DNA from: Abditibacteriota bacterium
GTDB lineage: Bacteria > Armatimonadota > UBA5829
Assembly (NCBI GenBank): GCA_017958015.1
Contig: JAGDDM010000138.1
Coordinates: 1-23,249, forward strand
DNA: 23,249 nucleotides
Direction: 5' to 3'
Below are positions 7,263-15,875 of this stretch, one piece after another (position 1 is the stretch's first letter; every line of letters starts with the position of its first letter). Both the position numbers and the translations under genes were made by a program. Under the pieces are notes generated by a model. That model did no database searches. It was not told the origin of the DNA and worked only from the letters and a program-made list of their open reading frames with translations.

Positions 7263-10200
7263 TTAATTACCTGTCACGATTACTCTTTCCCCGTCAACGG
7301 TGCTCATGGTTCCGGCGATTGTCACTTCGTCGCCCACCCTGAGAATGCCCGCGGGTGTGACTTTGATGCCGAAGCCGTCCTTGGCGACGTAGGCGCAGTC
7401 GGAGAAGGCGGCGGTGACGGTGCAGTTTTCAATCATCACCGGGCTGCCGTCGGGCAGATTCTTTGCTTCGGTGACGCTTACCGGCGGCACGCCGTAGCGG
7501 TAGGGTCCGATATTGAACACGTCGCCGCCGAAGTTGTCGTCGTTGTAGGCCCGGACGTGGATGTACCGCTGTTCCGAGGACAGGGGCAGGTTGAGGGTCA
7601 GTGACTCGGTGTTCCAGACCTGCTCGGTGTCGTCGAAGGCGTGGATCGGTGAGTTGTTCACCAGCACTCTGTAATAGGCCACCGTTCCGGTGCCGTAGGG
7701 AGTGAGGGCCGTGAGTGTCACCGCCGGGTCGGACACGTTGCCCGGGGCGGTGTAGGAAATCGTATCGTCGCAGGGGGCGGCAGCCAAGGTGAGTCCGTTG
7801 ACGTTGGAGGACTTGGCGCTCACCATATTGCCGGCTCCGGCTCCCAATTTTCGGGTGTAGCGGGTGTTGGGTGTGAGGCCGCCCTCGGTGATATATTTTT
7901 CCGCCCATCTGACACTTGTCATGAGCTCGTTATTGCTCGTGTCGTACAGGAAATACTTGGTGGCGTTGTCGGAGTTGTGGACAAAGCTCCAAGTGATGGA
8001 GGTGGGCGAGTAGGAATAGTATTCGAGAGTTGTGGGGGCGTCGGGAATCCGCTCGTCGAAGGTTATGTCGTCGAAGTAGATGTCGGCGCCGGTTTTAAGG
8101 GTGCCGTTGCCGATGTAAACCTGTCTGAAGGCGCAGAGAGCGGCTTCCGGGACGGTTCTCGTGGCCACCGGAGTGTAGTCAACCATAAAGGTGAGTCTGC
8201 CGCCGGGGAGAATCTCAGCCTCCAGCCGGTGCCAGCCCGCTTTTCTGGCGCTGAGGGGCACGTATTCCGTGTCGCCGCCGGTTACGGAGATCTCGGCGCA
8301 GTATTTGCCGGACACGGAGGAGTGGATCCCCAGACCCAGGAAGAGGCCCGTGGAGCCGCCCGACATGACGCCCCGAATACGCACGATACCCTGAACGGAG
8401 CTGTCGCCGCTGTCAAGGAAGAATGCGCCGAATCTGCCGGTGCGGTATCCGCCGCCGCCGAAGATTGTGTTCATGAAGGGAGCCGTGTTGGGAGCGGCGT
8501 AGATTGAGTTGGCGCCGGGGAGAAGTCCGTTGTTTTGGGCGGAGCTGAGGGTGCCCCGAACCACGGTCCAGGCGGAGGTGTTCTCGAAGCCCTCAAGGAA
8601 GTCGCTGGAGTAGCAGCGGAGCTTAAGAGCCTCGGACTTGGCGGAGTTGTTCCCCTGGGCGTCGAAGGCGGAGACGTAGTAGGTGCCGGTGACGGTGGGG
8701 GAGACGCTGTTGTCGGTGTATATCCTGGTGTCGTTGGGACCGAGGGTTGCCACCTGCTTGGAGCCCTTGAAAACTTTGTAGCCCGCCATGGCGGTGTCGT
8801 CGGTTGAGGGATCCCAGGTGATGGTGAGGGAGCTGATTGTGGCCGTCTCAAGTCTCACGTTTTGGGGCACCGTGGGAGGAGTTCTGTCCAAGTGGGTGGA
8901 CATGGTGACCGCGGTACACTTGGAGGATTCGTTTCCGGCGAAGTCAACGGCGGAAACCCGGTAGGAATAGGAGGTTTCGTTGGCGAGACCCTTGTCGGTG
9001 AACTCCGTTGTCTCCGAGGTGCCCACCTGGGCGGTGCCTCTGAAAATCTTGTAGTACTTCACGCCGTAGTTGTCGGTGGAAGCGGTCCAGGACATGGTGA
9101 TGGTGGTGCCGGTTACGGATTGCTGAGCCAGGTTCTTCGGCACGGAGGGTTTGGTGGTGTCTTTCGCGCCGCCGGAGAGGTAGTTTCCGGAGACCCAGCC
9201 GGTGACGCCTTTGTCGAACTTAACTTCCCACCAATATATTCCGCCGCTCAAAATGCCGTTCATTTCGTGGTCGGTGATATAGCCGGCTTCGTTGGAGGAT
9301 GCGGTGGTTATTGTGGGGTTGTTGGTGCCGGGGCCTCTGCGGATGTTGAGAGATGAGGCGGTAATCGTGACTCTCTGGCAGTGGCTGAATACAGGCGACA
9401 TTTCCTTGGGCAGGATGTTATACATTATAAGGGAGTTGGCAACGGCTCTCTCGCTGCCGTCGGAGGGGCGGTTGCGGACGGTGCCGTTGGTGACCATGGT
9501 GGAGGAGCCGCCGCCGTCGAGACAGACCGCGTCGGTGGCGCCCAAAGTGTCTCTGCAGAATCTGCCCATTTCCGGACCGGTCATACCGATGGAGACGCCG
9601 CTGCGGCGTCCGTCGCAGACCATGAAGAACACGTAGCGGTCGTTGTAGGCCACTACGGTGCGGGGGTGCCGGTCCGTGAGAACCTCAAGAACCGGAGTTA
9701 CGAGGTTTCCGTTTTCCAGAACCGTTTCCCAACCGGTTATGGCCGCCAGGGTGTTGGCGGGGAGATGAACCTGGGTTGTGTGGTCCAGGAGGCAGGACCA
9801 GGCGGCGGTGGAGAGGGTGATGGTGTCGCCCACCTTGGCTTTGGCGGTGAGTTCGGATACCGCGGTTCCCTTGGCGGTGACAACCACGCAGTCGAAGGGA
9901 ATGATTGTGTTGCCGCCGGGGTTGAAGGATACCACTTTGCCGTCGGCCATGCCGATGATGTTGGGCTTGCCGAGCCGCACCACCATGTCGGTGACGCCGG
10001 AGTCGGAGGGGGTACGCAGACCGTATTTGGCGTTGTAGAGAACCCGGTTGCCGTCCACTGCGGGCACGTTCACGTCGAGAACGCCCACGGAGGTTCTGTC
10101 GGCGAAGCGGAGGTTCATTCCGGAGTTCTTCACAGGGGATGATGTGTGGAGAGCCTGTCTGTCGGCGGTCCAGTAGAAACCGCCCCAAATGGCGTCGTCG

Positions 10201-10574
10201 TGGCCGATGGAGGTGGTGAAGTGGCCGTCGTTGATGCGGATGCCCCGGCTGGTGCCGCCGGAGAGGTAGCAGTCGCCGTTGACGCCGGCGATGACGTGGT
10301 ACCGCTTGCCCCACTCGGTGCCGTCGTAGAAGATTCTTCCCTCATTATCGGACATCTGGCTCCGGACGGTTTGGTTGCCCTTGTAGGCGTCCTTTGCCTG
10401 GGTCATGGCGATGCCGGTGTTTGTGTTCAGTCTGTCCATTCTGGTGGCGAACACGTTGTTGGGACCTTCTATCGTCCAGGATTGATACTCGATGCCGTCG
10501 CCGATGGTCTCCCAGGCGAATGCCGGGGCGGCCAAGAGCAGTATTAATGCCGATAACTTAAGATATGATTTCAT
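7263..10574 (-). CDS. Secreted multidomain phosphodiester glycosidase-family protein (paralog C)
   Basis: 1103 aa. Signal peptide 1-20 (APAFA before WETIGDG). The NAGPA-type domain carries DRHPRTVVAY (301-310), DGRRSGVSIGMTG (321-333) and LDGGGSSTM (352-360). SH3, two FN3 domains, a LamG-like domain, FN3-like modules and a C-terminal OB-like domain ending GERVIVTGN follow in the usual order. GGAG lies a few bases before the ATG. Its first FN3 and the start of its LamG domain (WTVVRGTLSS) resemble paralog A, while its N-terminus and C-terminal OB domain resemble paralog D, so the gene looks mosaic. DNA encoding the DGGGSSTM region (about 9460-9525) is almost identical to that of paralog B. Secreted glycan-active role inferred from the family; substrate unknown. 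Confidence 0.9.
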   Translation of the reverse strand: MKSYLKLSALILLLAAPAFAWETIGDGIEYQSWTIEGPNNVFATRMDRLNTNTGIAMTQAKDAYKGNQTVRSQMSDNEGRIFYDGTEWGKRYHVIAGVNGDCYLSGGTSRGIRINDGHFTTSIGHDDAIWGGFYWTADRQALHTSSPVKNSGMNLRFADRTSVGVLDVNVPAVDGNRVLYNAKYGLRTPSDSGVTDMVVRLGKPNIIGMADGKVVSFNPGGNTIIPFDCVVVTAKGTAVSELTAKAKVGDTITLSTAAWSCLLDHTTQVHLPANTLAAITGWETVLENGNLVTPVLEVLTDRHPRTVVAYNDRYVFFMVCDGRRSGVSIGMTGPEMGRFCRDTLGATDAVCLDGGGSSTMVTNGTVRNRPSDGSERAVANSLIMYNILPKEMSPVFSHCQRVTITASSLNIRRGPGTNNPTITTASSNEAGYITDHEMNGILSGGIYWWEVKFDKGVTGWVSGNYLSGGAKDTTKPSVPKNLAQQSVTGTTITMSWTASTDNYGVKYYKIFRGTAQVGTSETTEFTDKGLANETSYSYRVSAVDFAGNESSKCTAVTMSTHLDRTPPTVPQNVRLETATISSLTITWDPSTDDTAMAGYKVFKGSKQVATLGPNDTRIYTDNSVSPTVTGTYYVSAFDAQGNNSAKSEALKLRCYSSDFLEGFENTSAWTVVRGTLSSAQNNGLLPGANSIYAAPNTAPFMNTIFGGGGYRTGRFGAFFLDSGDSSVQGIVRIRGVMSGGSTGLFLGLGIHSSVSGKYCAEISVTGGDTEYVPLSARKAGWHRLEAEILPGGRLTFMVDYTPVATRTVPEAALCAFRQVYIGNGTLKTGADIYFDDITFDERIPDAPTTLEYYSYSPTSITWSFVHNSDNATKYFLYDTSNNELMTSVRWAEKYITEGGLTPNTRYTRKLGAGAGNMVSAKSSNVNGLTLAAAPCDDTISYTAPGNVSDPAVTLTALTPYGTGTVAYYRVLVNNSPIHAFDDTEQVWNTESLTLNLPLSSEQRYIHVRAYNDDNFGGDVFNIGPYRYGVPPVSVTEAKNLPDGSPVMIENCTVTAAFSDCAYVAKDGFGIKVTPAGILRVGDEVTIAGTMSTVDGERVIVTGN

Positions 10575-10604
10575 TCTTCTCTCCGTATTGTCAGAAATAG
10601 GGGT

Positions 10605-10709
10605 CAGGTGTCAGGGGTCTGGGGTCAGGGAATGTGCCGGCAAAGCCGGCGGATTCCACCAATCCGCATTGCAAGGTTAGTCTTATAATTCGTTGCCGTA
10701 GGCAACACC
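10605..10709 (+). repeat. Solo core repeat, copy 4 (between paralogs D and C)
   Basis: Same 105-base layout as 3636-3740, with no gaps. CAGGGGT-type heptamers occupy 10605-10630. Hairpin 1 is at 10636-10650 (GCCGGC/GCCGGC, loop AAA), the CTTATAAT box at 10682-10689, and hairpin 2 at 10692-10706 (GTTGCC/GGCAAC, loop GTA). Relative to copy 2, hairpin 1 has a T-A pair replaced by C-G and hairpin 2 extends by a pair, so the stems are kept while the bases change. Confidence 0.85.
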
Positions 10710-10716
10710 GTTTGAC

Positions 10717-10744
10717 TAATCACTAACCGCTAATCACTAATCGC
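10717..10744. repeat. 14-base tandem duplication at the end of paralog D
   Basis: TAATCACTAACCGC (10717-10730) is directly followed by TAATCACTAATCGC (10731-10744), one mismatch. The second copy contains the TAG stop codon (10737-10739) and the last codons of paralog D. It looks like a local slippage or repair duplication beside the core repeat. Confidence 0.7.
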
Positions 10745-13700
10745 TTGTTACTATTACTCTCTCGCCGTCAACCGTGCCGATGGTTCCGGCGATTGACGTT
10801 ACGTCGCCTACCCGAAGCACGCCCGCGGGTGTGACTTTGATTCCGAAGCCGTCTTTTTCGATGTAGGCGCAGTCGGCGAACACCGCGGTGACGGTGCAGT
10901 TCTCAATCATAACGAGGCTGCCGTCGGCCAGGTTTTTGGCCTCAACGACGCTGATCGGCGGCACGCCGTAGGTGTAGGGTCCTATGTTCATGACCTCGCC
11001 GCCAAGGTTGTCCATATTGTACGCTCTCACATGGATGTAGCGGGGCATTACGGACAGGGGCAGCTGACAGGTATAGGAGGCGCTGTCCCACCGGGTTTCG
11101 GTGCCGTCAAACTCGTGCATGGGCAACGTGTCAACGCAGACTCTGTAATAGGACACGGTGCCGGCGCCGTAGGGAATAAGCGAGGTGAGCGTCACCGCCG
11201 GGTCGGATACGTTGCCCGGAGCGGTATAGGAAATCGTGTCGTCGCAGGGCGTCACTGCGGCGGTGCAGCCGCCGCCGGAGTAGGACACGGAACTTGTCAT
11301 GTTGCCAAGGGCGGCGGTGGCCTTGCGGGTATATCTGGTGTTGGGCGTGAGTCCGGTTTCCGTCACGGCTTTGGTGAGCCACATGCCGCTTTCGGCCACC
11401 GGGGTGGAGCCGTCGTAAATCATATACTTCACCGCGTTGTCGCCGGCGTGGGTGAAACTCCAGGTTATGGAGTCGGGTGTGGCGGAGGCCACGTTGATGC
11501 TCGTGGGGGCGTCGGGAGTCCGCTCGTCGAAAGTTATATCGTCGATGTAGAGGGTGCCGCCGCTGACCGCCGCGTTGTCGCCGATGTAGAGTTGTTTGAA
11601 GGCGCAGAGCGCAGCCGCTTCCGATGTTCTCTCGGTTTTCTTTACGTTGTCGAAGAAGAATACGAGTCTGCCGCCGGGGAGAATCTCAATCTCCAGATGG
11701 TGCCAGCCGGAAGAGCGGCCCTTGAGTGTGAAGTACTCGGCTTCGCCGTCGACGGGGGATATGATTCCGCAATAGTCCAATACGTCGGTCCTGGCCGCGA
11801 CGCCCAAAGTGAGCAGGTCTTCGCCGGTTTCGCTTACGCCTTTGAGGGAAAGGGGAATTTGGGTGCCCACGTTGCCGGCGTCGTAGAACCACACGCCGAA
11901 TCTGCCGGTGCGGTAGCCCAGACCCAGAAGGGCGTTCATGTAGGGAGTCTCGGTGGAGGACACGTAGACGGAGTTGTCGCCCTCCAAAGCGCCGTGGTTT
12001 TTGGAGGTGGAGAGGGTGGCTCTGTCAACGGTCCACTTGTCGGTGTTGGGGAAGCCCTCGGAGAAGTCCGTCTTGTAGCAGCGCAGTTTCAGAGCCGCGG
12101 ACTTGGCGGAGGTGTTGTTCTGGGCGTCGAAGGCGGAGACGTAGTAGCTGTATGTGACTGTGGGAGAGAGTCCCGTGTCGGTGTAGTTTCTCGATGTCGC
12201 GCCCACGGTGGCCAAAAGTTTGGAGCCCCGGTAGACTTTGTAGCCGGTGACGGCGGTGTCGTCGGTGGAGGCGTCCCAGGTAAAGCTGAGGGATGTGCCG
12301 GTGGCGGTCTCAAGGCGCAGATTTTCCGGCACGGAGGGGGGAGTCTCGTCGAAGTGGGTGGCCATGGTTACGGCGGCGCACTTGGCGGATTCGTTTCCGG
12401 CGAAGTCAACGGCGCTGACCCGGTAGGAGTAGGAGGTGTCCTGAGCCAGGTTTCTGTCGGTGTATTCCGTTCCCTCGGCGCTTCCGATGAGGGTGTTGTT
12501 TCTGTAAATATTGTAGTGGCCCATATAGCCGGAGTTATCGGAGGAGGCGTTCCAACCCAGGGTGATGGTGGTGCCGGTGACGGCTTTCTGCTTGAGGCCC
12601 GTGGGCACGGAGGGAGGAGTTGTGTCCTTGGCGCCGGGGGTCAGGTAGTTGCTCGCCACCCAGCCGATGAGGCCGCCGTCGAACTTCACTTCCCACCAAT
12701 AGTTGCTTCCGTTTTTGATGCCGCCCAGACTGTGGTTGGTGACGTAGCCGCCGGTGCCGGAGGATACGGTGTTGATGGCGGGATTGTGGGTGCCGGGACC
12801 TCTGCGGACGCTCAGTGACGAGGCGTTGGAGGTGACTCTCTGGCAGGGAGAGAGGGCTGTCGATTGGTCTTTGGGCTGAATGTTGTACATTATGAGGGCG
12901 TTTGCAACCGCTCTTTCGCTGCCGTCGGAGGGCTTGTTGCGGACGGTGCCGTTGGTGACCATTGTGGAGGAGCCGCCGCCGTCCAGGCAGATGCCGTTGG
13001 TGGCGCCGAGAACGTCCTTGAGGAAGTTGCCCATCTCACGGCCCGTCATACCGATTGAGGAAGTGCGGCGTCCGTCGCAAACCATGAAGAATATGTAGCG
13101 GTCGTTGTAGCCCACGGCGGTGCGGGGGTGGCGCTCATGGAGAGCCGGGAAGTTGTCGTAGGGCATAACGACACCGTTTTCCAAAACCGTTTCCAAACCG
13201 GATATGGCGGCCAGCGTGTTGGCCGGCAGGTTCACTCTCGTTGTGTGATTGGAGGTGCAGGAGTAGGCGGAAGAGGTAATCGTAACCGTATCTCCCACTT
13301 TGGCTTTGGCCCGCATTTCCGTGGCAGCGTTTCCCTTGGCGGTGATGACGCAGCAGTCGAAGGGGATGACGGTGTTGCCGCCGGGGGTGATTGAGCGGAC
13401 TATGCCCGTGACGGCGCCGATGATGTTGGGCTTGCCCAGATAGACAAGCATATCCGTGGCGGCGGAGTCGGAGGGCGACCGGAGTCCGTACTTGGCGTTG
13501 TACATCGTGTAGGCGTTGTCCTCCGCGGAGGCGTTCACGTCGGTGACGTCAACCACGGAGTTGTCGGCGTACTTCAGGAGTATGGTGGTGTTTTTGATGT
13601 AGGAGGCGCTTTGGAGGGCCTGCCTTGCGGCGGTCCAGTAGAAACCGCCCCAAATGGTGTCGTCGTGACCCATGGACACGGTGAGATGGCCGTCGTTGAT

Positions 13701-14039
13701 TCTGATGCCCCGGCTCTTGCCGCCGGAGAGGTAGAAGTCGCCGTTGACGCCGGCAACCGGTTTATACCGCTTGCCCCATTCGGTGCCGTCGTAGAAAATT
13801 CTGCCGTCGTTGTCGCTCATCTGGCTCCGGACGGTCTGATTGCCTTTGTAGGCGTCCTTTGCCTGAGTCATGGCTATGGAGGCGTTGGGGTTGGTTCTGT
13901 CCATTCTGGTGGCGAAGACGTTGTTGGGGCCGTCTATGGTCCAGGCCTGATATTCGATGCCGTCGCCGATTGTCTCCCAGCAGAAGGCGGGAGCGGCCAG
14001 AAGCAGCAGAAGAGCGGATACTTTGAGCAATCTTTTCAT
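10737..14039 (-). CDS. Secreted multidomain phosphodiester glycosidase-family protein (paralog D)
   Basis: 1100 aa. The ATG lies two bases after the stop of paralog E, with AAGGTG eight bases upstream inside E's last codons, so the two are translationally adjacent. The signal peptide ends APAFC before WETIGDG: a cysteine sits where the paralogs have alanine, but the context is not a lipobox. The NAGPA-type domain has RHPRTAVGY (303-311) and LDGGGSSTM (352-360), but the strongly conserved DGRRSGVSIGMTG reads DGRRTSSIGMTG, one residue shorter. SH3, FN3 pair, LamG-like, FN3-like and OB-like domains follow. The first FN3 matches paralog B and the OB domain matches C. Activity could be altered by the motif change; otherwise the same inferred role. 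Confidence 0.9.
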   Translation of the reverse strand: MKRLLKVSALLLLLAAPAFCWETIGDGIEYQAWTIDGPNNVFATRMDRTNPNASIAMTQAKDAYKGNQTVRSQMSDNDGRIFYDGTEWGKRYKPVAGVNGDFYLSGGKSRGIRINDGHLTVSMGHDDTIWGGFYWTAARQALQSASYIKNTTILLKYADNSVVDVTDVNASAEDNAYTMYNAKYGLRSPSDSAATDMLVYLGKPNIIGAVTGIVRSITPGGNTVIPFDCCVITAKGNAATEMRAKAKVGDTVTITSSAYSCTSNHTTRVNLPANTLAAISGLETVLENGVVMPYDNFPALHERHPRTAVGYNDRYIFFMVCDGRRTSSIGMTGREMGNFLKDVLGATNGICLDGGGSSTMVTNGTVRNKPSDGSERAVANALIMYNIQPKDQSTALSPCQRVTSNASSLSVRRGPGTHNPAINTVSSGTGGYVTNHSLGGIKNGSNYWWEVKFDGGLIGWVASNYLTPGAKDTTPPSVPTGLKQKAVTGTTITLGWNASSDNSGYMGHYNIYRNNTLIGSAEGTEYTDRNLAQDTSYSYRVSAVDFAGNESAKCAAVTMATHFDETPPSVPENLRLETATGTSLSFTWDASTDDTAVTGYKVYRGSKLLATVGATSRNYTDTGLSPTVTYSYYVSAFDAQNNTSAKSAALKLRCYKTDFSEGFPNTDKWTVDRATLSTSKNHGALEGDNSVYVSSTETPYMNALLGLGYRTGRFGVWFYDAGNVGTQIPLSLKGVSETGEDLLTLGVAARTDVLDYCGIISPVDGEAEYFTLKGRSSGWHHLEIEILPGGRLVFFFDNVKKTERTSEAAALCAFKQLYIGDNAAVSGGTLYIDDITFDERTPDAPTSINVASATPDSITWSFTHAGDNAVKYMIYDGSTPVAESGMWLTKAVTETGLTPNTRYTRKATAALGNMTSSVSYSGGGCTAAVTPCDDTISYTAPGNVSDPAVTLTSLIPYGAGTVSYYRVCVDTLPMHEFDGTETRWDSASYTCQLPLSVMPRYIHVRAYNMDNLGGEVMNIGPYTYGVPPISVVEAKNLADGSLVMIENCTVTAVFADCAYIEKDGFGIKVTPAGVLRVGDVTSIAGTIGTVDGERVIVTSD

Positions 14040-14041
14040 GA

Positions 14042-15691
14042 TTATTTCACCTTGTTCGATTCGTTGCCGGCGTAGTCAACGGCGGAGACGGAATAGACGT
14101 CGCCGTCGGTGGTTATGCCCACGAAGCTCGTTCTCTTTGTGGTTCGGGAGAGAACCCCGTTTTTGTAAATATTGTAGTGGGAGACGCCGTAGTCGTCCTC
14201 GGAGGCCTCCCAAGCGTAAACAACGTAGATTTTGCCGGATTCCGTCTTGCGGAAGTTTCCGGGATCCGTGGGCGGCTCGTTGTCCGGGTCGCCGCCGATG
14301 AGGGCGTCCTCGGTAATCCAGCCCGTGACGTTGTAGTAGAAATTCACTTGGCTCCAATAGTGATTGCCGGCTTTGATTCCGCAAAGCTTGTGGGGCGTGA
14401 CTCTGCCGATGGCGCCCTTGTTTACGGTGGTTATAACCGGATAGCTCTTTCCGGGGCCCGTGCGGATGTTGTACTCGTCGTCCTTTACCTCCACCTTTTG
14501 GCAGGGGAGGAAAGCGTCGGACCGTTCCTCGGGAAGCGTGTTGTACATCACAAAGCCGTTGGCCACCGCCCGCTGCTTGCCGTCGGAGGGCTTGTTCCGG
14601 AGGGTGCCGTTTGTAATCATTGTGGAGGAGCCGCCGCCGTCCATGTTCACGGCGAAGTCCGCGTTAAGCTCGTCCCGGCAGAACTCGCCCAGCTCAACGC
14701 CTGTCATGCCGATGGATACCCCCTTCCGTCTGCCGTCGCAGACCATGAAGTAGAGGTAGTCGTCGTTGTAGGCGAGGACGGTTCTGGGGTGCCGGTCCGT
14801 CATGAGCTCGATGCCCTCGTTGGCGATGACGCCGCCGTCTTGGAGTACTATCTGACTGCCGATGAGGGACTCGGAGAGGCCGGCGAACTTCTCCTCGGGA
14901 ATATCGATGTCGTTAAGCTTTGCTTTTATGACGGTTTTAATCTTGACTTTTGTTCCGGTTTTAAGGTTTTCCGCCAGCTCCTTGGCGATATCGCCGTTGG
15001 CCGCCACCACGCAGCGGTCGAAGGGGATAACCGTTTCCTCCTCGCCTTTGCCCAGGGACACAACGTCGCCTGAGGTAGTGCCCACCAGCCAGGGACCGCC
15101 CGGGTCGATGACCGCCACCGTGTCCGCCGCCGGAGCGCTCAGGCCGTACTTATAATTGTAGATGGCGGCGCCGTTTTCCGGGAGGTCGCTGTTTACCGCG
15201 CTTATGTCGAAACTCTTTCCGGAGGGGCAGATGAGGGTGACGGAGGAAGATCGCACTGCGGAACCGCTGATGAACATGTCGCCGCCGAAGGTGGCGTAGA
15301 AACCGCCCCAGATGGATTGGTCGTCCAGCATGGGGTACGCCATGTAGCCGTCCGCCACACGTAGAGTCCGGGAGGCGCCGCCTCCCAGATAGAAGTCGCC
15401 GTTTACGCCCACAACCGGCTTCAGGCGTTTGCCCCAGTCCTTGCCGTCGAAGAGCACTTTGCCGTCGTAGAGGTCAAGCTGGTCGCCGATTGTTTGGTTT
15501 CCCTTCCGCCGGTCGTTTGCGGTCATAATCGTCATGCCCGCGTTGGGGTTATGGCGATACATTCGGGACACGAACACGTTGTTGGGACCCGGCAGGGTGT
15601 ATTCCCGGTATTCGATGCCCTCACCGACGGTTTCCCAAGCGAAGACAGGGGAAGAGAGAAGAATTAATAAGGGGATAAGATATTTTTTCAA
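14042..15691 (-). CDS. Short secreted phosphodiester glycosidase-family protein (paralog E)
   Basis: 549 aa, first gene of the minus-strand cluster and the most divergent. The start is TTG at 15691 (MKKYLIPLLILL), with GGAG nine bases upstream; no ATG fits the signal peptide better. Signal peptide 1-18 (VFA before WETVGEG). The NAGPA-type domain spans about 40-388, with DRHPRTVLAY (299-308), CDGRRKGVSIGMTG (318-331), NMDGGGSSTM (349-358) and NKPSDG (366-371). An SH3 domain (about 398-465) and one FN3 domain (about 472-548) complete it; the LamG, later FN3-like and OB domains of its neighbours are absent. It ends at a natural stop just before paralog D, so it is a compact form and not an obvious frameshift. 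Confidence 0.9.
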   Translation of the reverse strand: MKKYLIPLLILLSSPVFAWETVGEGIEYREYTLPGPNNVFVSRMYRHNPNAGMTIMTANDRRKGNQTIGDQLDLYDGKVLFDGKDWGKRLKPVVGVNGDFYLGGGASRTLRVADGYMAYPMLDDQSIWGGFYATFGGDMFISGSAVRSSSVTLICPSGKSFDISAVNSDLPENGAAIYNYKYGLSAPAADTVAVIDPGGPWLVGTTSGDVVSLGKGEEETVIPFDRCVVAANGDIAKELAENLKTGTKVKIKTVIKAKLNDIDIPEEKFAGLSESLIGSQIVLQDGGVIANEGIELMTDRHPRTVLAYNDDYLYFMVCDGRRKGVSIGMTGVELGEFCRDELNADFAVNMDGGGSSTMITNGTLRNKPSDGKQRAVANGFVMYNTLPEERSDAFLPCQKVEVKDDEYNIRTGPGKSYPVITTVNKGAIGRVTPHKLCGIKAGNHYWSQVNFYYNVTGWITEDALIGGDPDNEPPTDPGNFRKTESGKIYVVYAWEASEDDYGVSHYNIYKNGVLSRTTKRTSFVGITTDGDVYSVSAVDYAGNESNKVK

Positions 15692-15723
15692 AAGATTTTT
15701 CTCCGAAATTTTCTACTATACAT

Positions 15724-15752
15724 ATTATAATACTAACCGTGGAAATCGTAAA
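15724..15752 (-). promoter_or_regulatory. Sigma70-like promoter for the paralog cluster
   Basis: On the minus strand, TTTACG (15747-15752) and a perfect TATAAT (15724-15729) are 17 bases apart, about 30 bases ahead of the TTG start of paralog E. I found no comparably clear promoter in the gap before paralog C. Confidence 0.75.
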
Positions 15753-15822
15753 GAGGAATTTAACGGGAATTTTAATTAAATCGGGGTTTGGGAAAGGGAA
15801 TCAAATACAATCAAAAACAAAT

Positions 15823-15851
15823 TTGCCTTTTTTGCGGATTTGTTGTATAAT
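15823..15851 (+). promoter_or_regulatory. Sigma70-like promoter for the ffh operon
   Basis: TTGCCT (15823-15828) and TATAAT (15846-15851) are spaced by 17 bases. Transcription would start near 15858, giving a short leader that contains GGAG (15862-15865) before the ATG at 15876. It is divergent from, and about 70 bases from, the minus-strand promoter at 15724-15752. Confidence 0.75.
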
Positions 15852-15875
15852 ATCGCCTTGTGGAGTGTATCACTG

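Noticed and set aside
10575..10736. Separate promoter for paralog C
   Set aside because: A TATAAG sequence is present on the minus strand, but no -35 box lies at acceptable spacing, so I do not call it.
11031..12818. Plus-strand open frame of 595 codons opposite paralog D
   Set aside because: It is rich in Gly, Val and Ala with no recognisable motif and lies wholly opposite a well-supported gene. Similar antisense frames occur opposite A, B and C, as expected from their GC-rich codon pattern.
15840..15875. N-terminal extension of Ffh
   Set aside because: It would overlap the -10 box, and the usual Ffh start (MFENLTDKLQ) with a GGAG site is present at 15876.
15692..15875. Regulatory RNA or riboswitch between the divergent units
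   Set aside because: Apart from the two promoters and ribosome binding sites I see no stable structure or known motif here.
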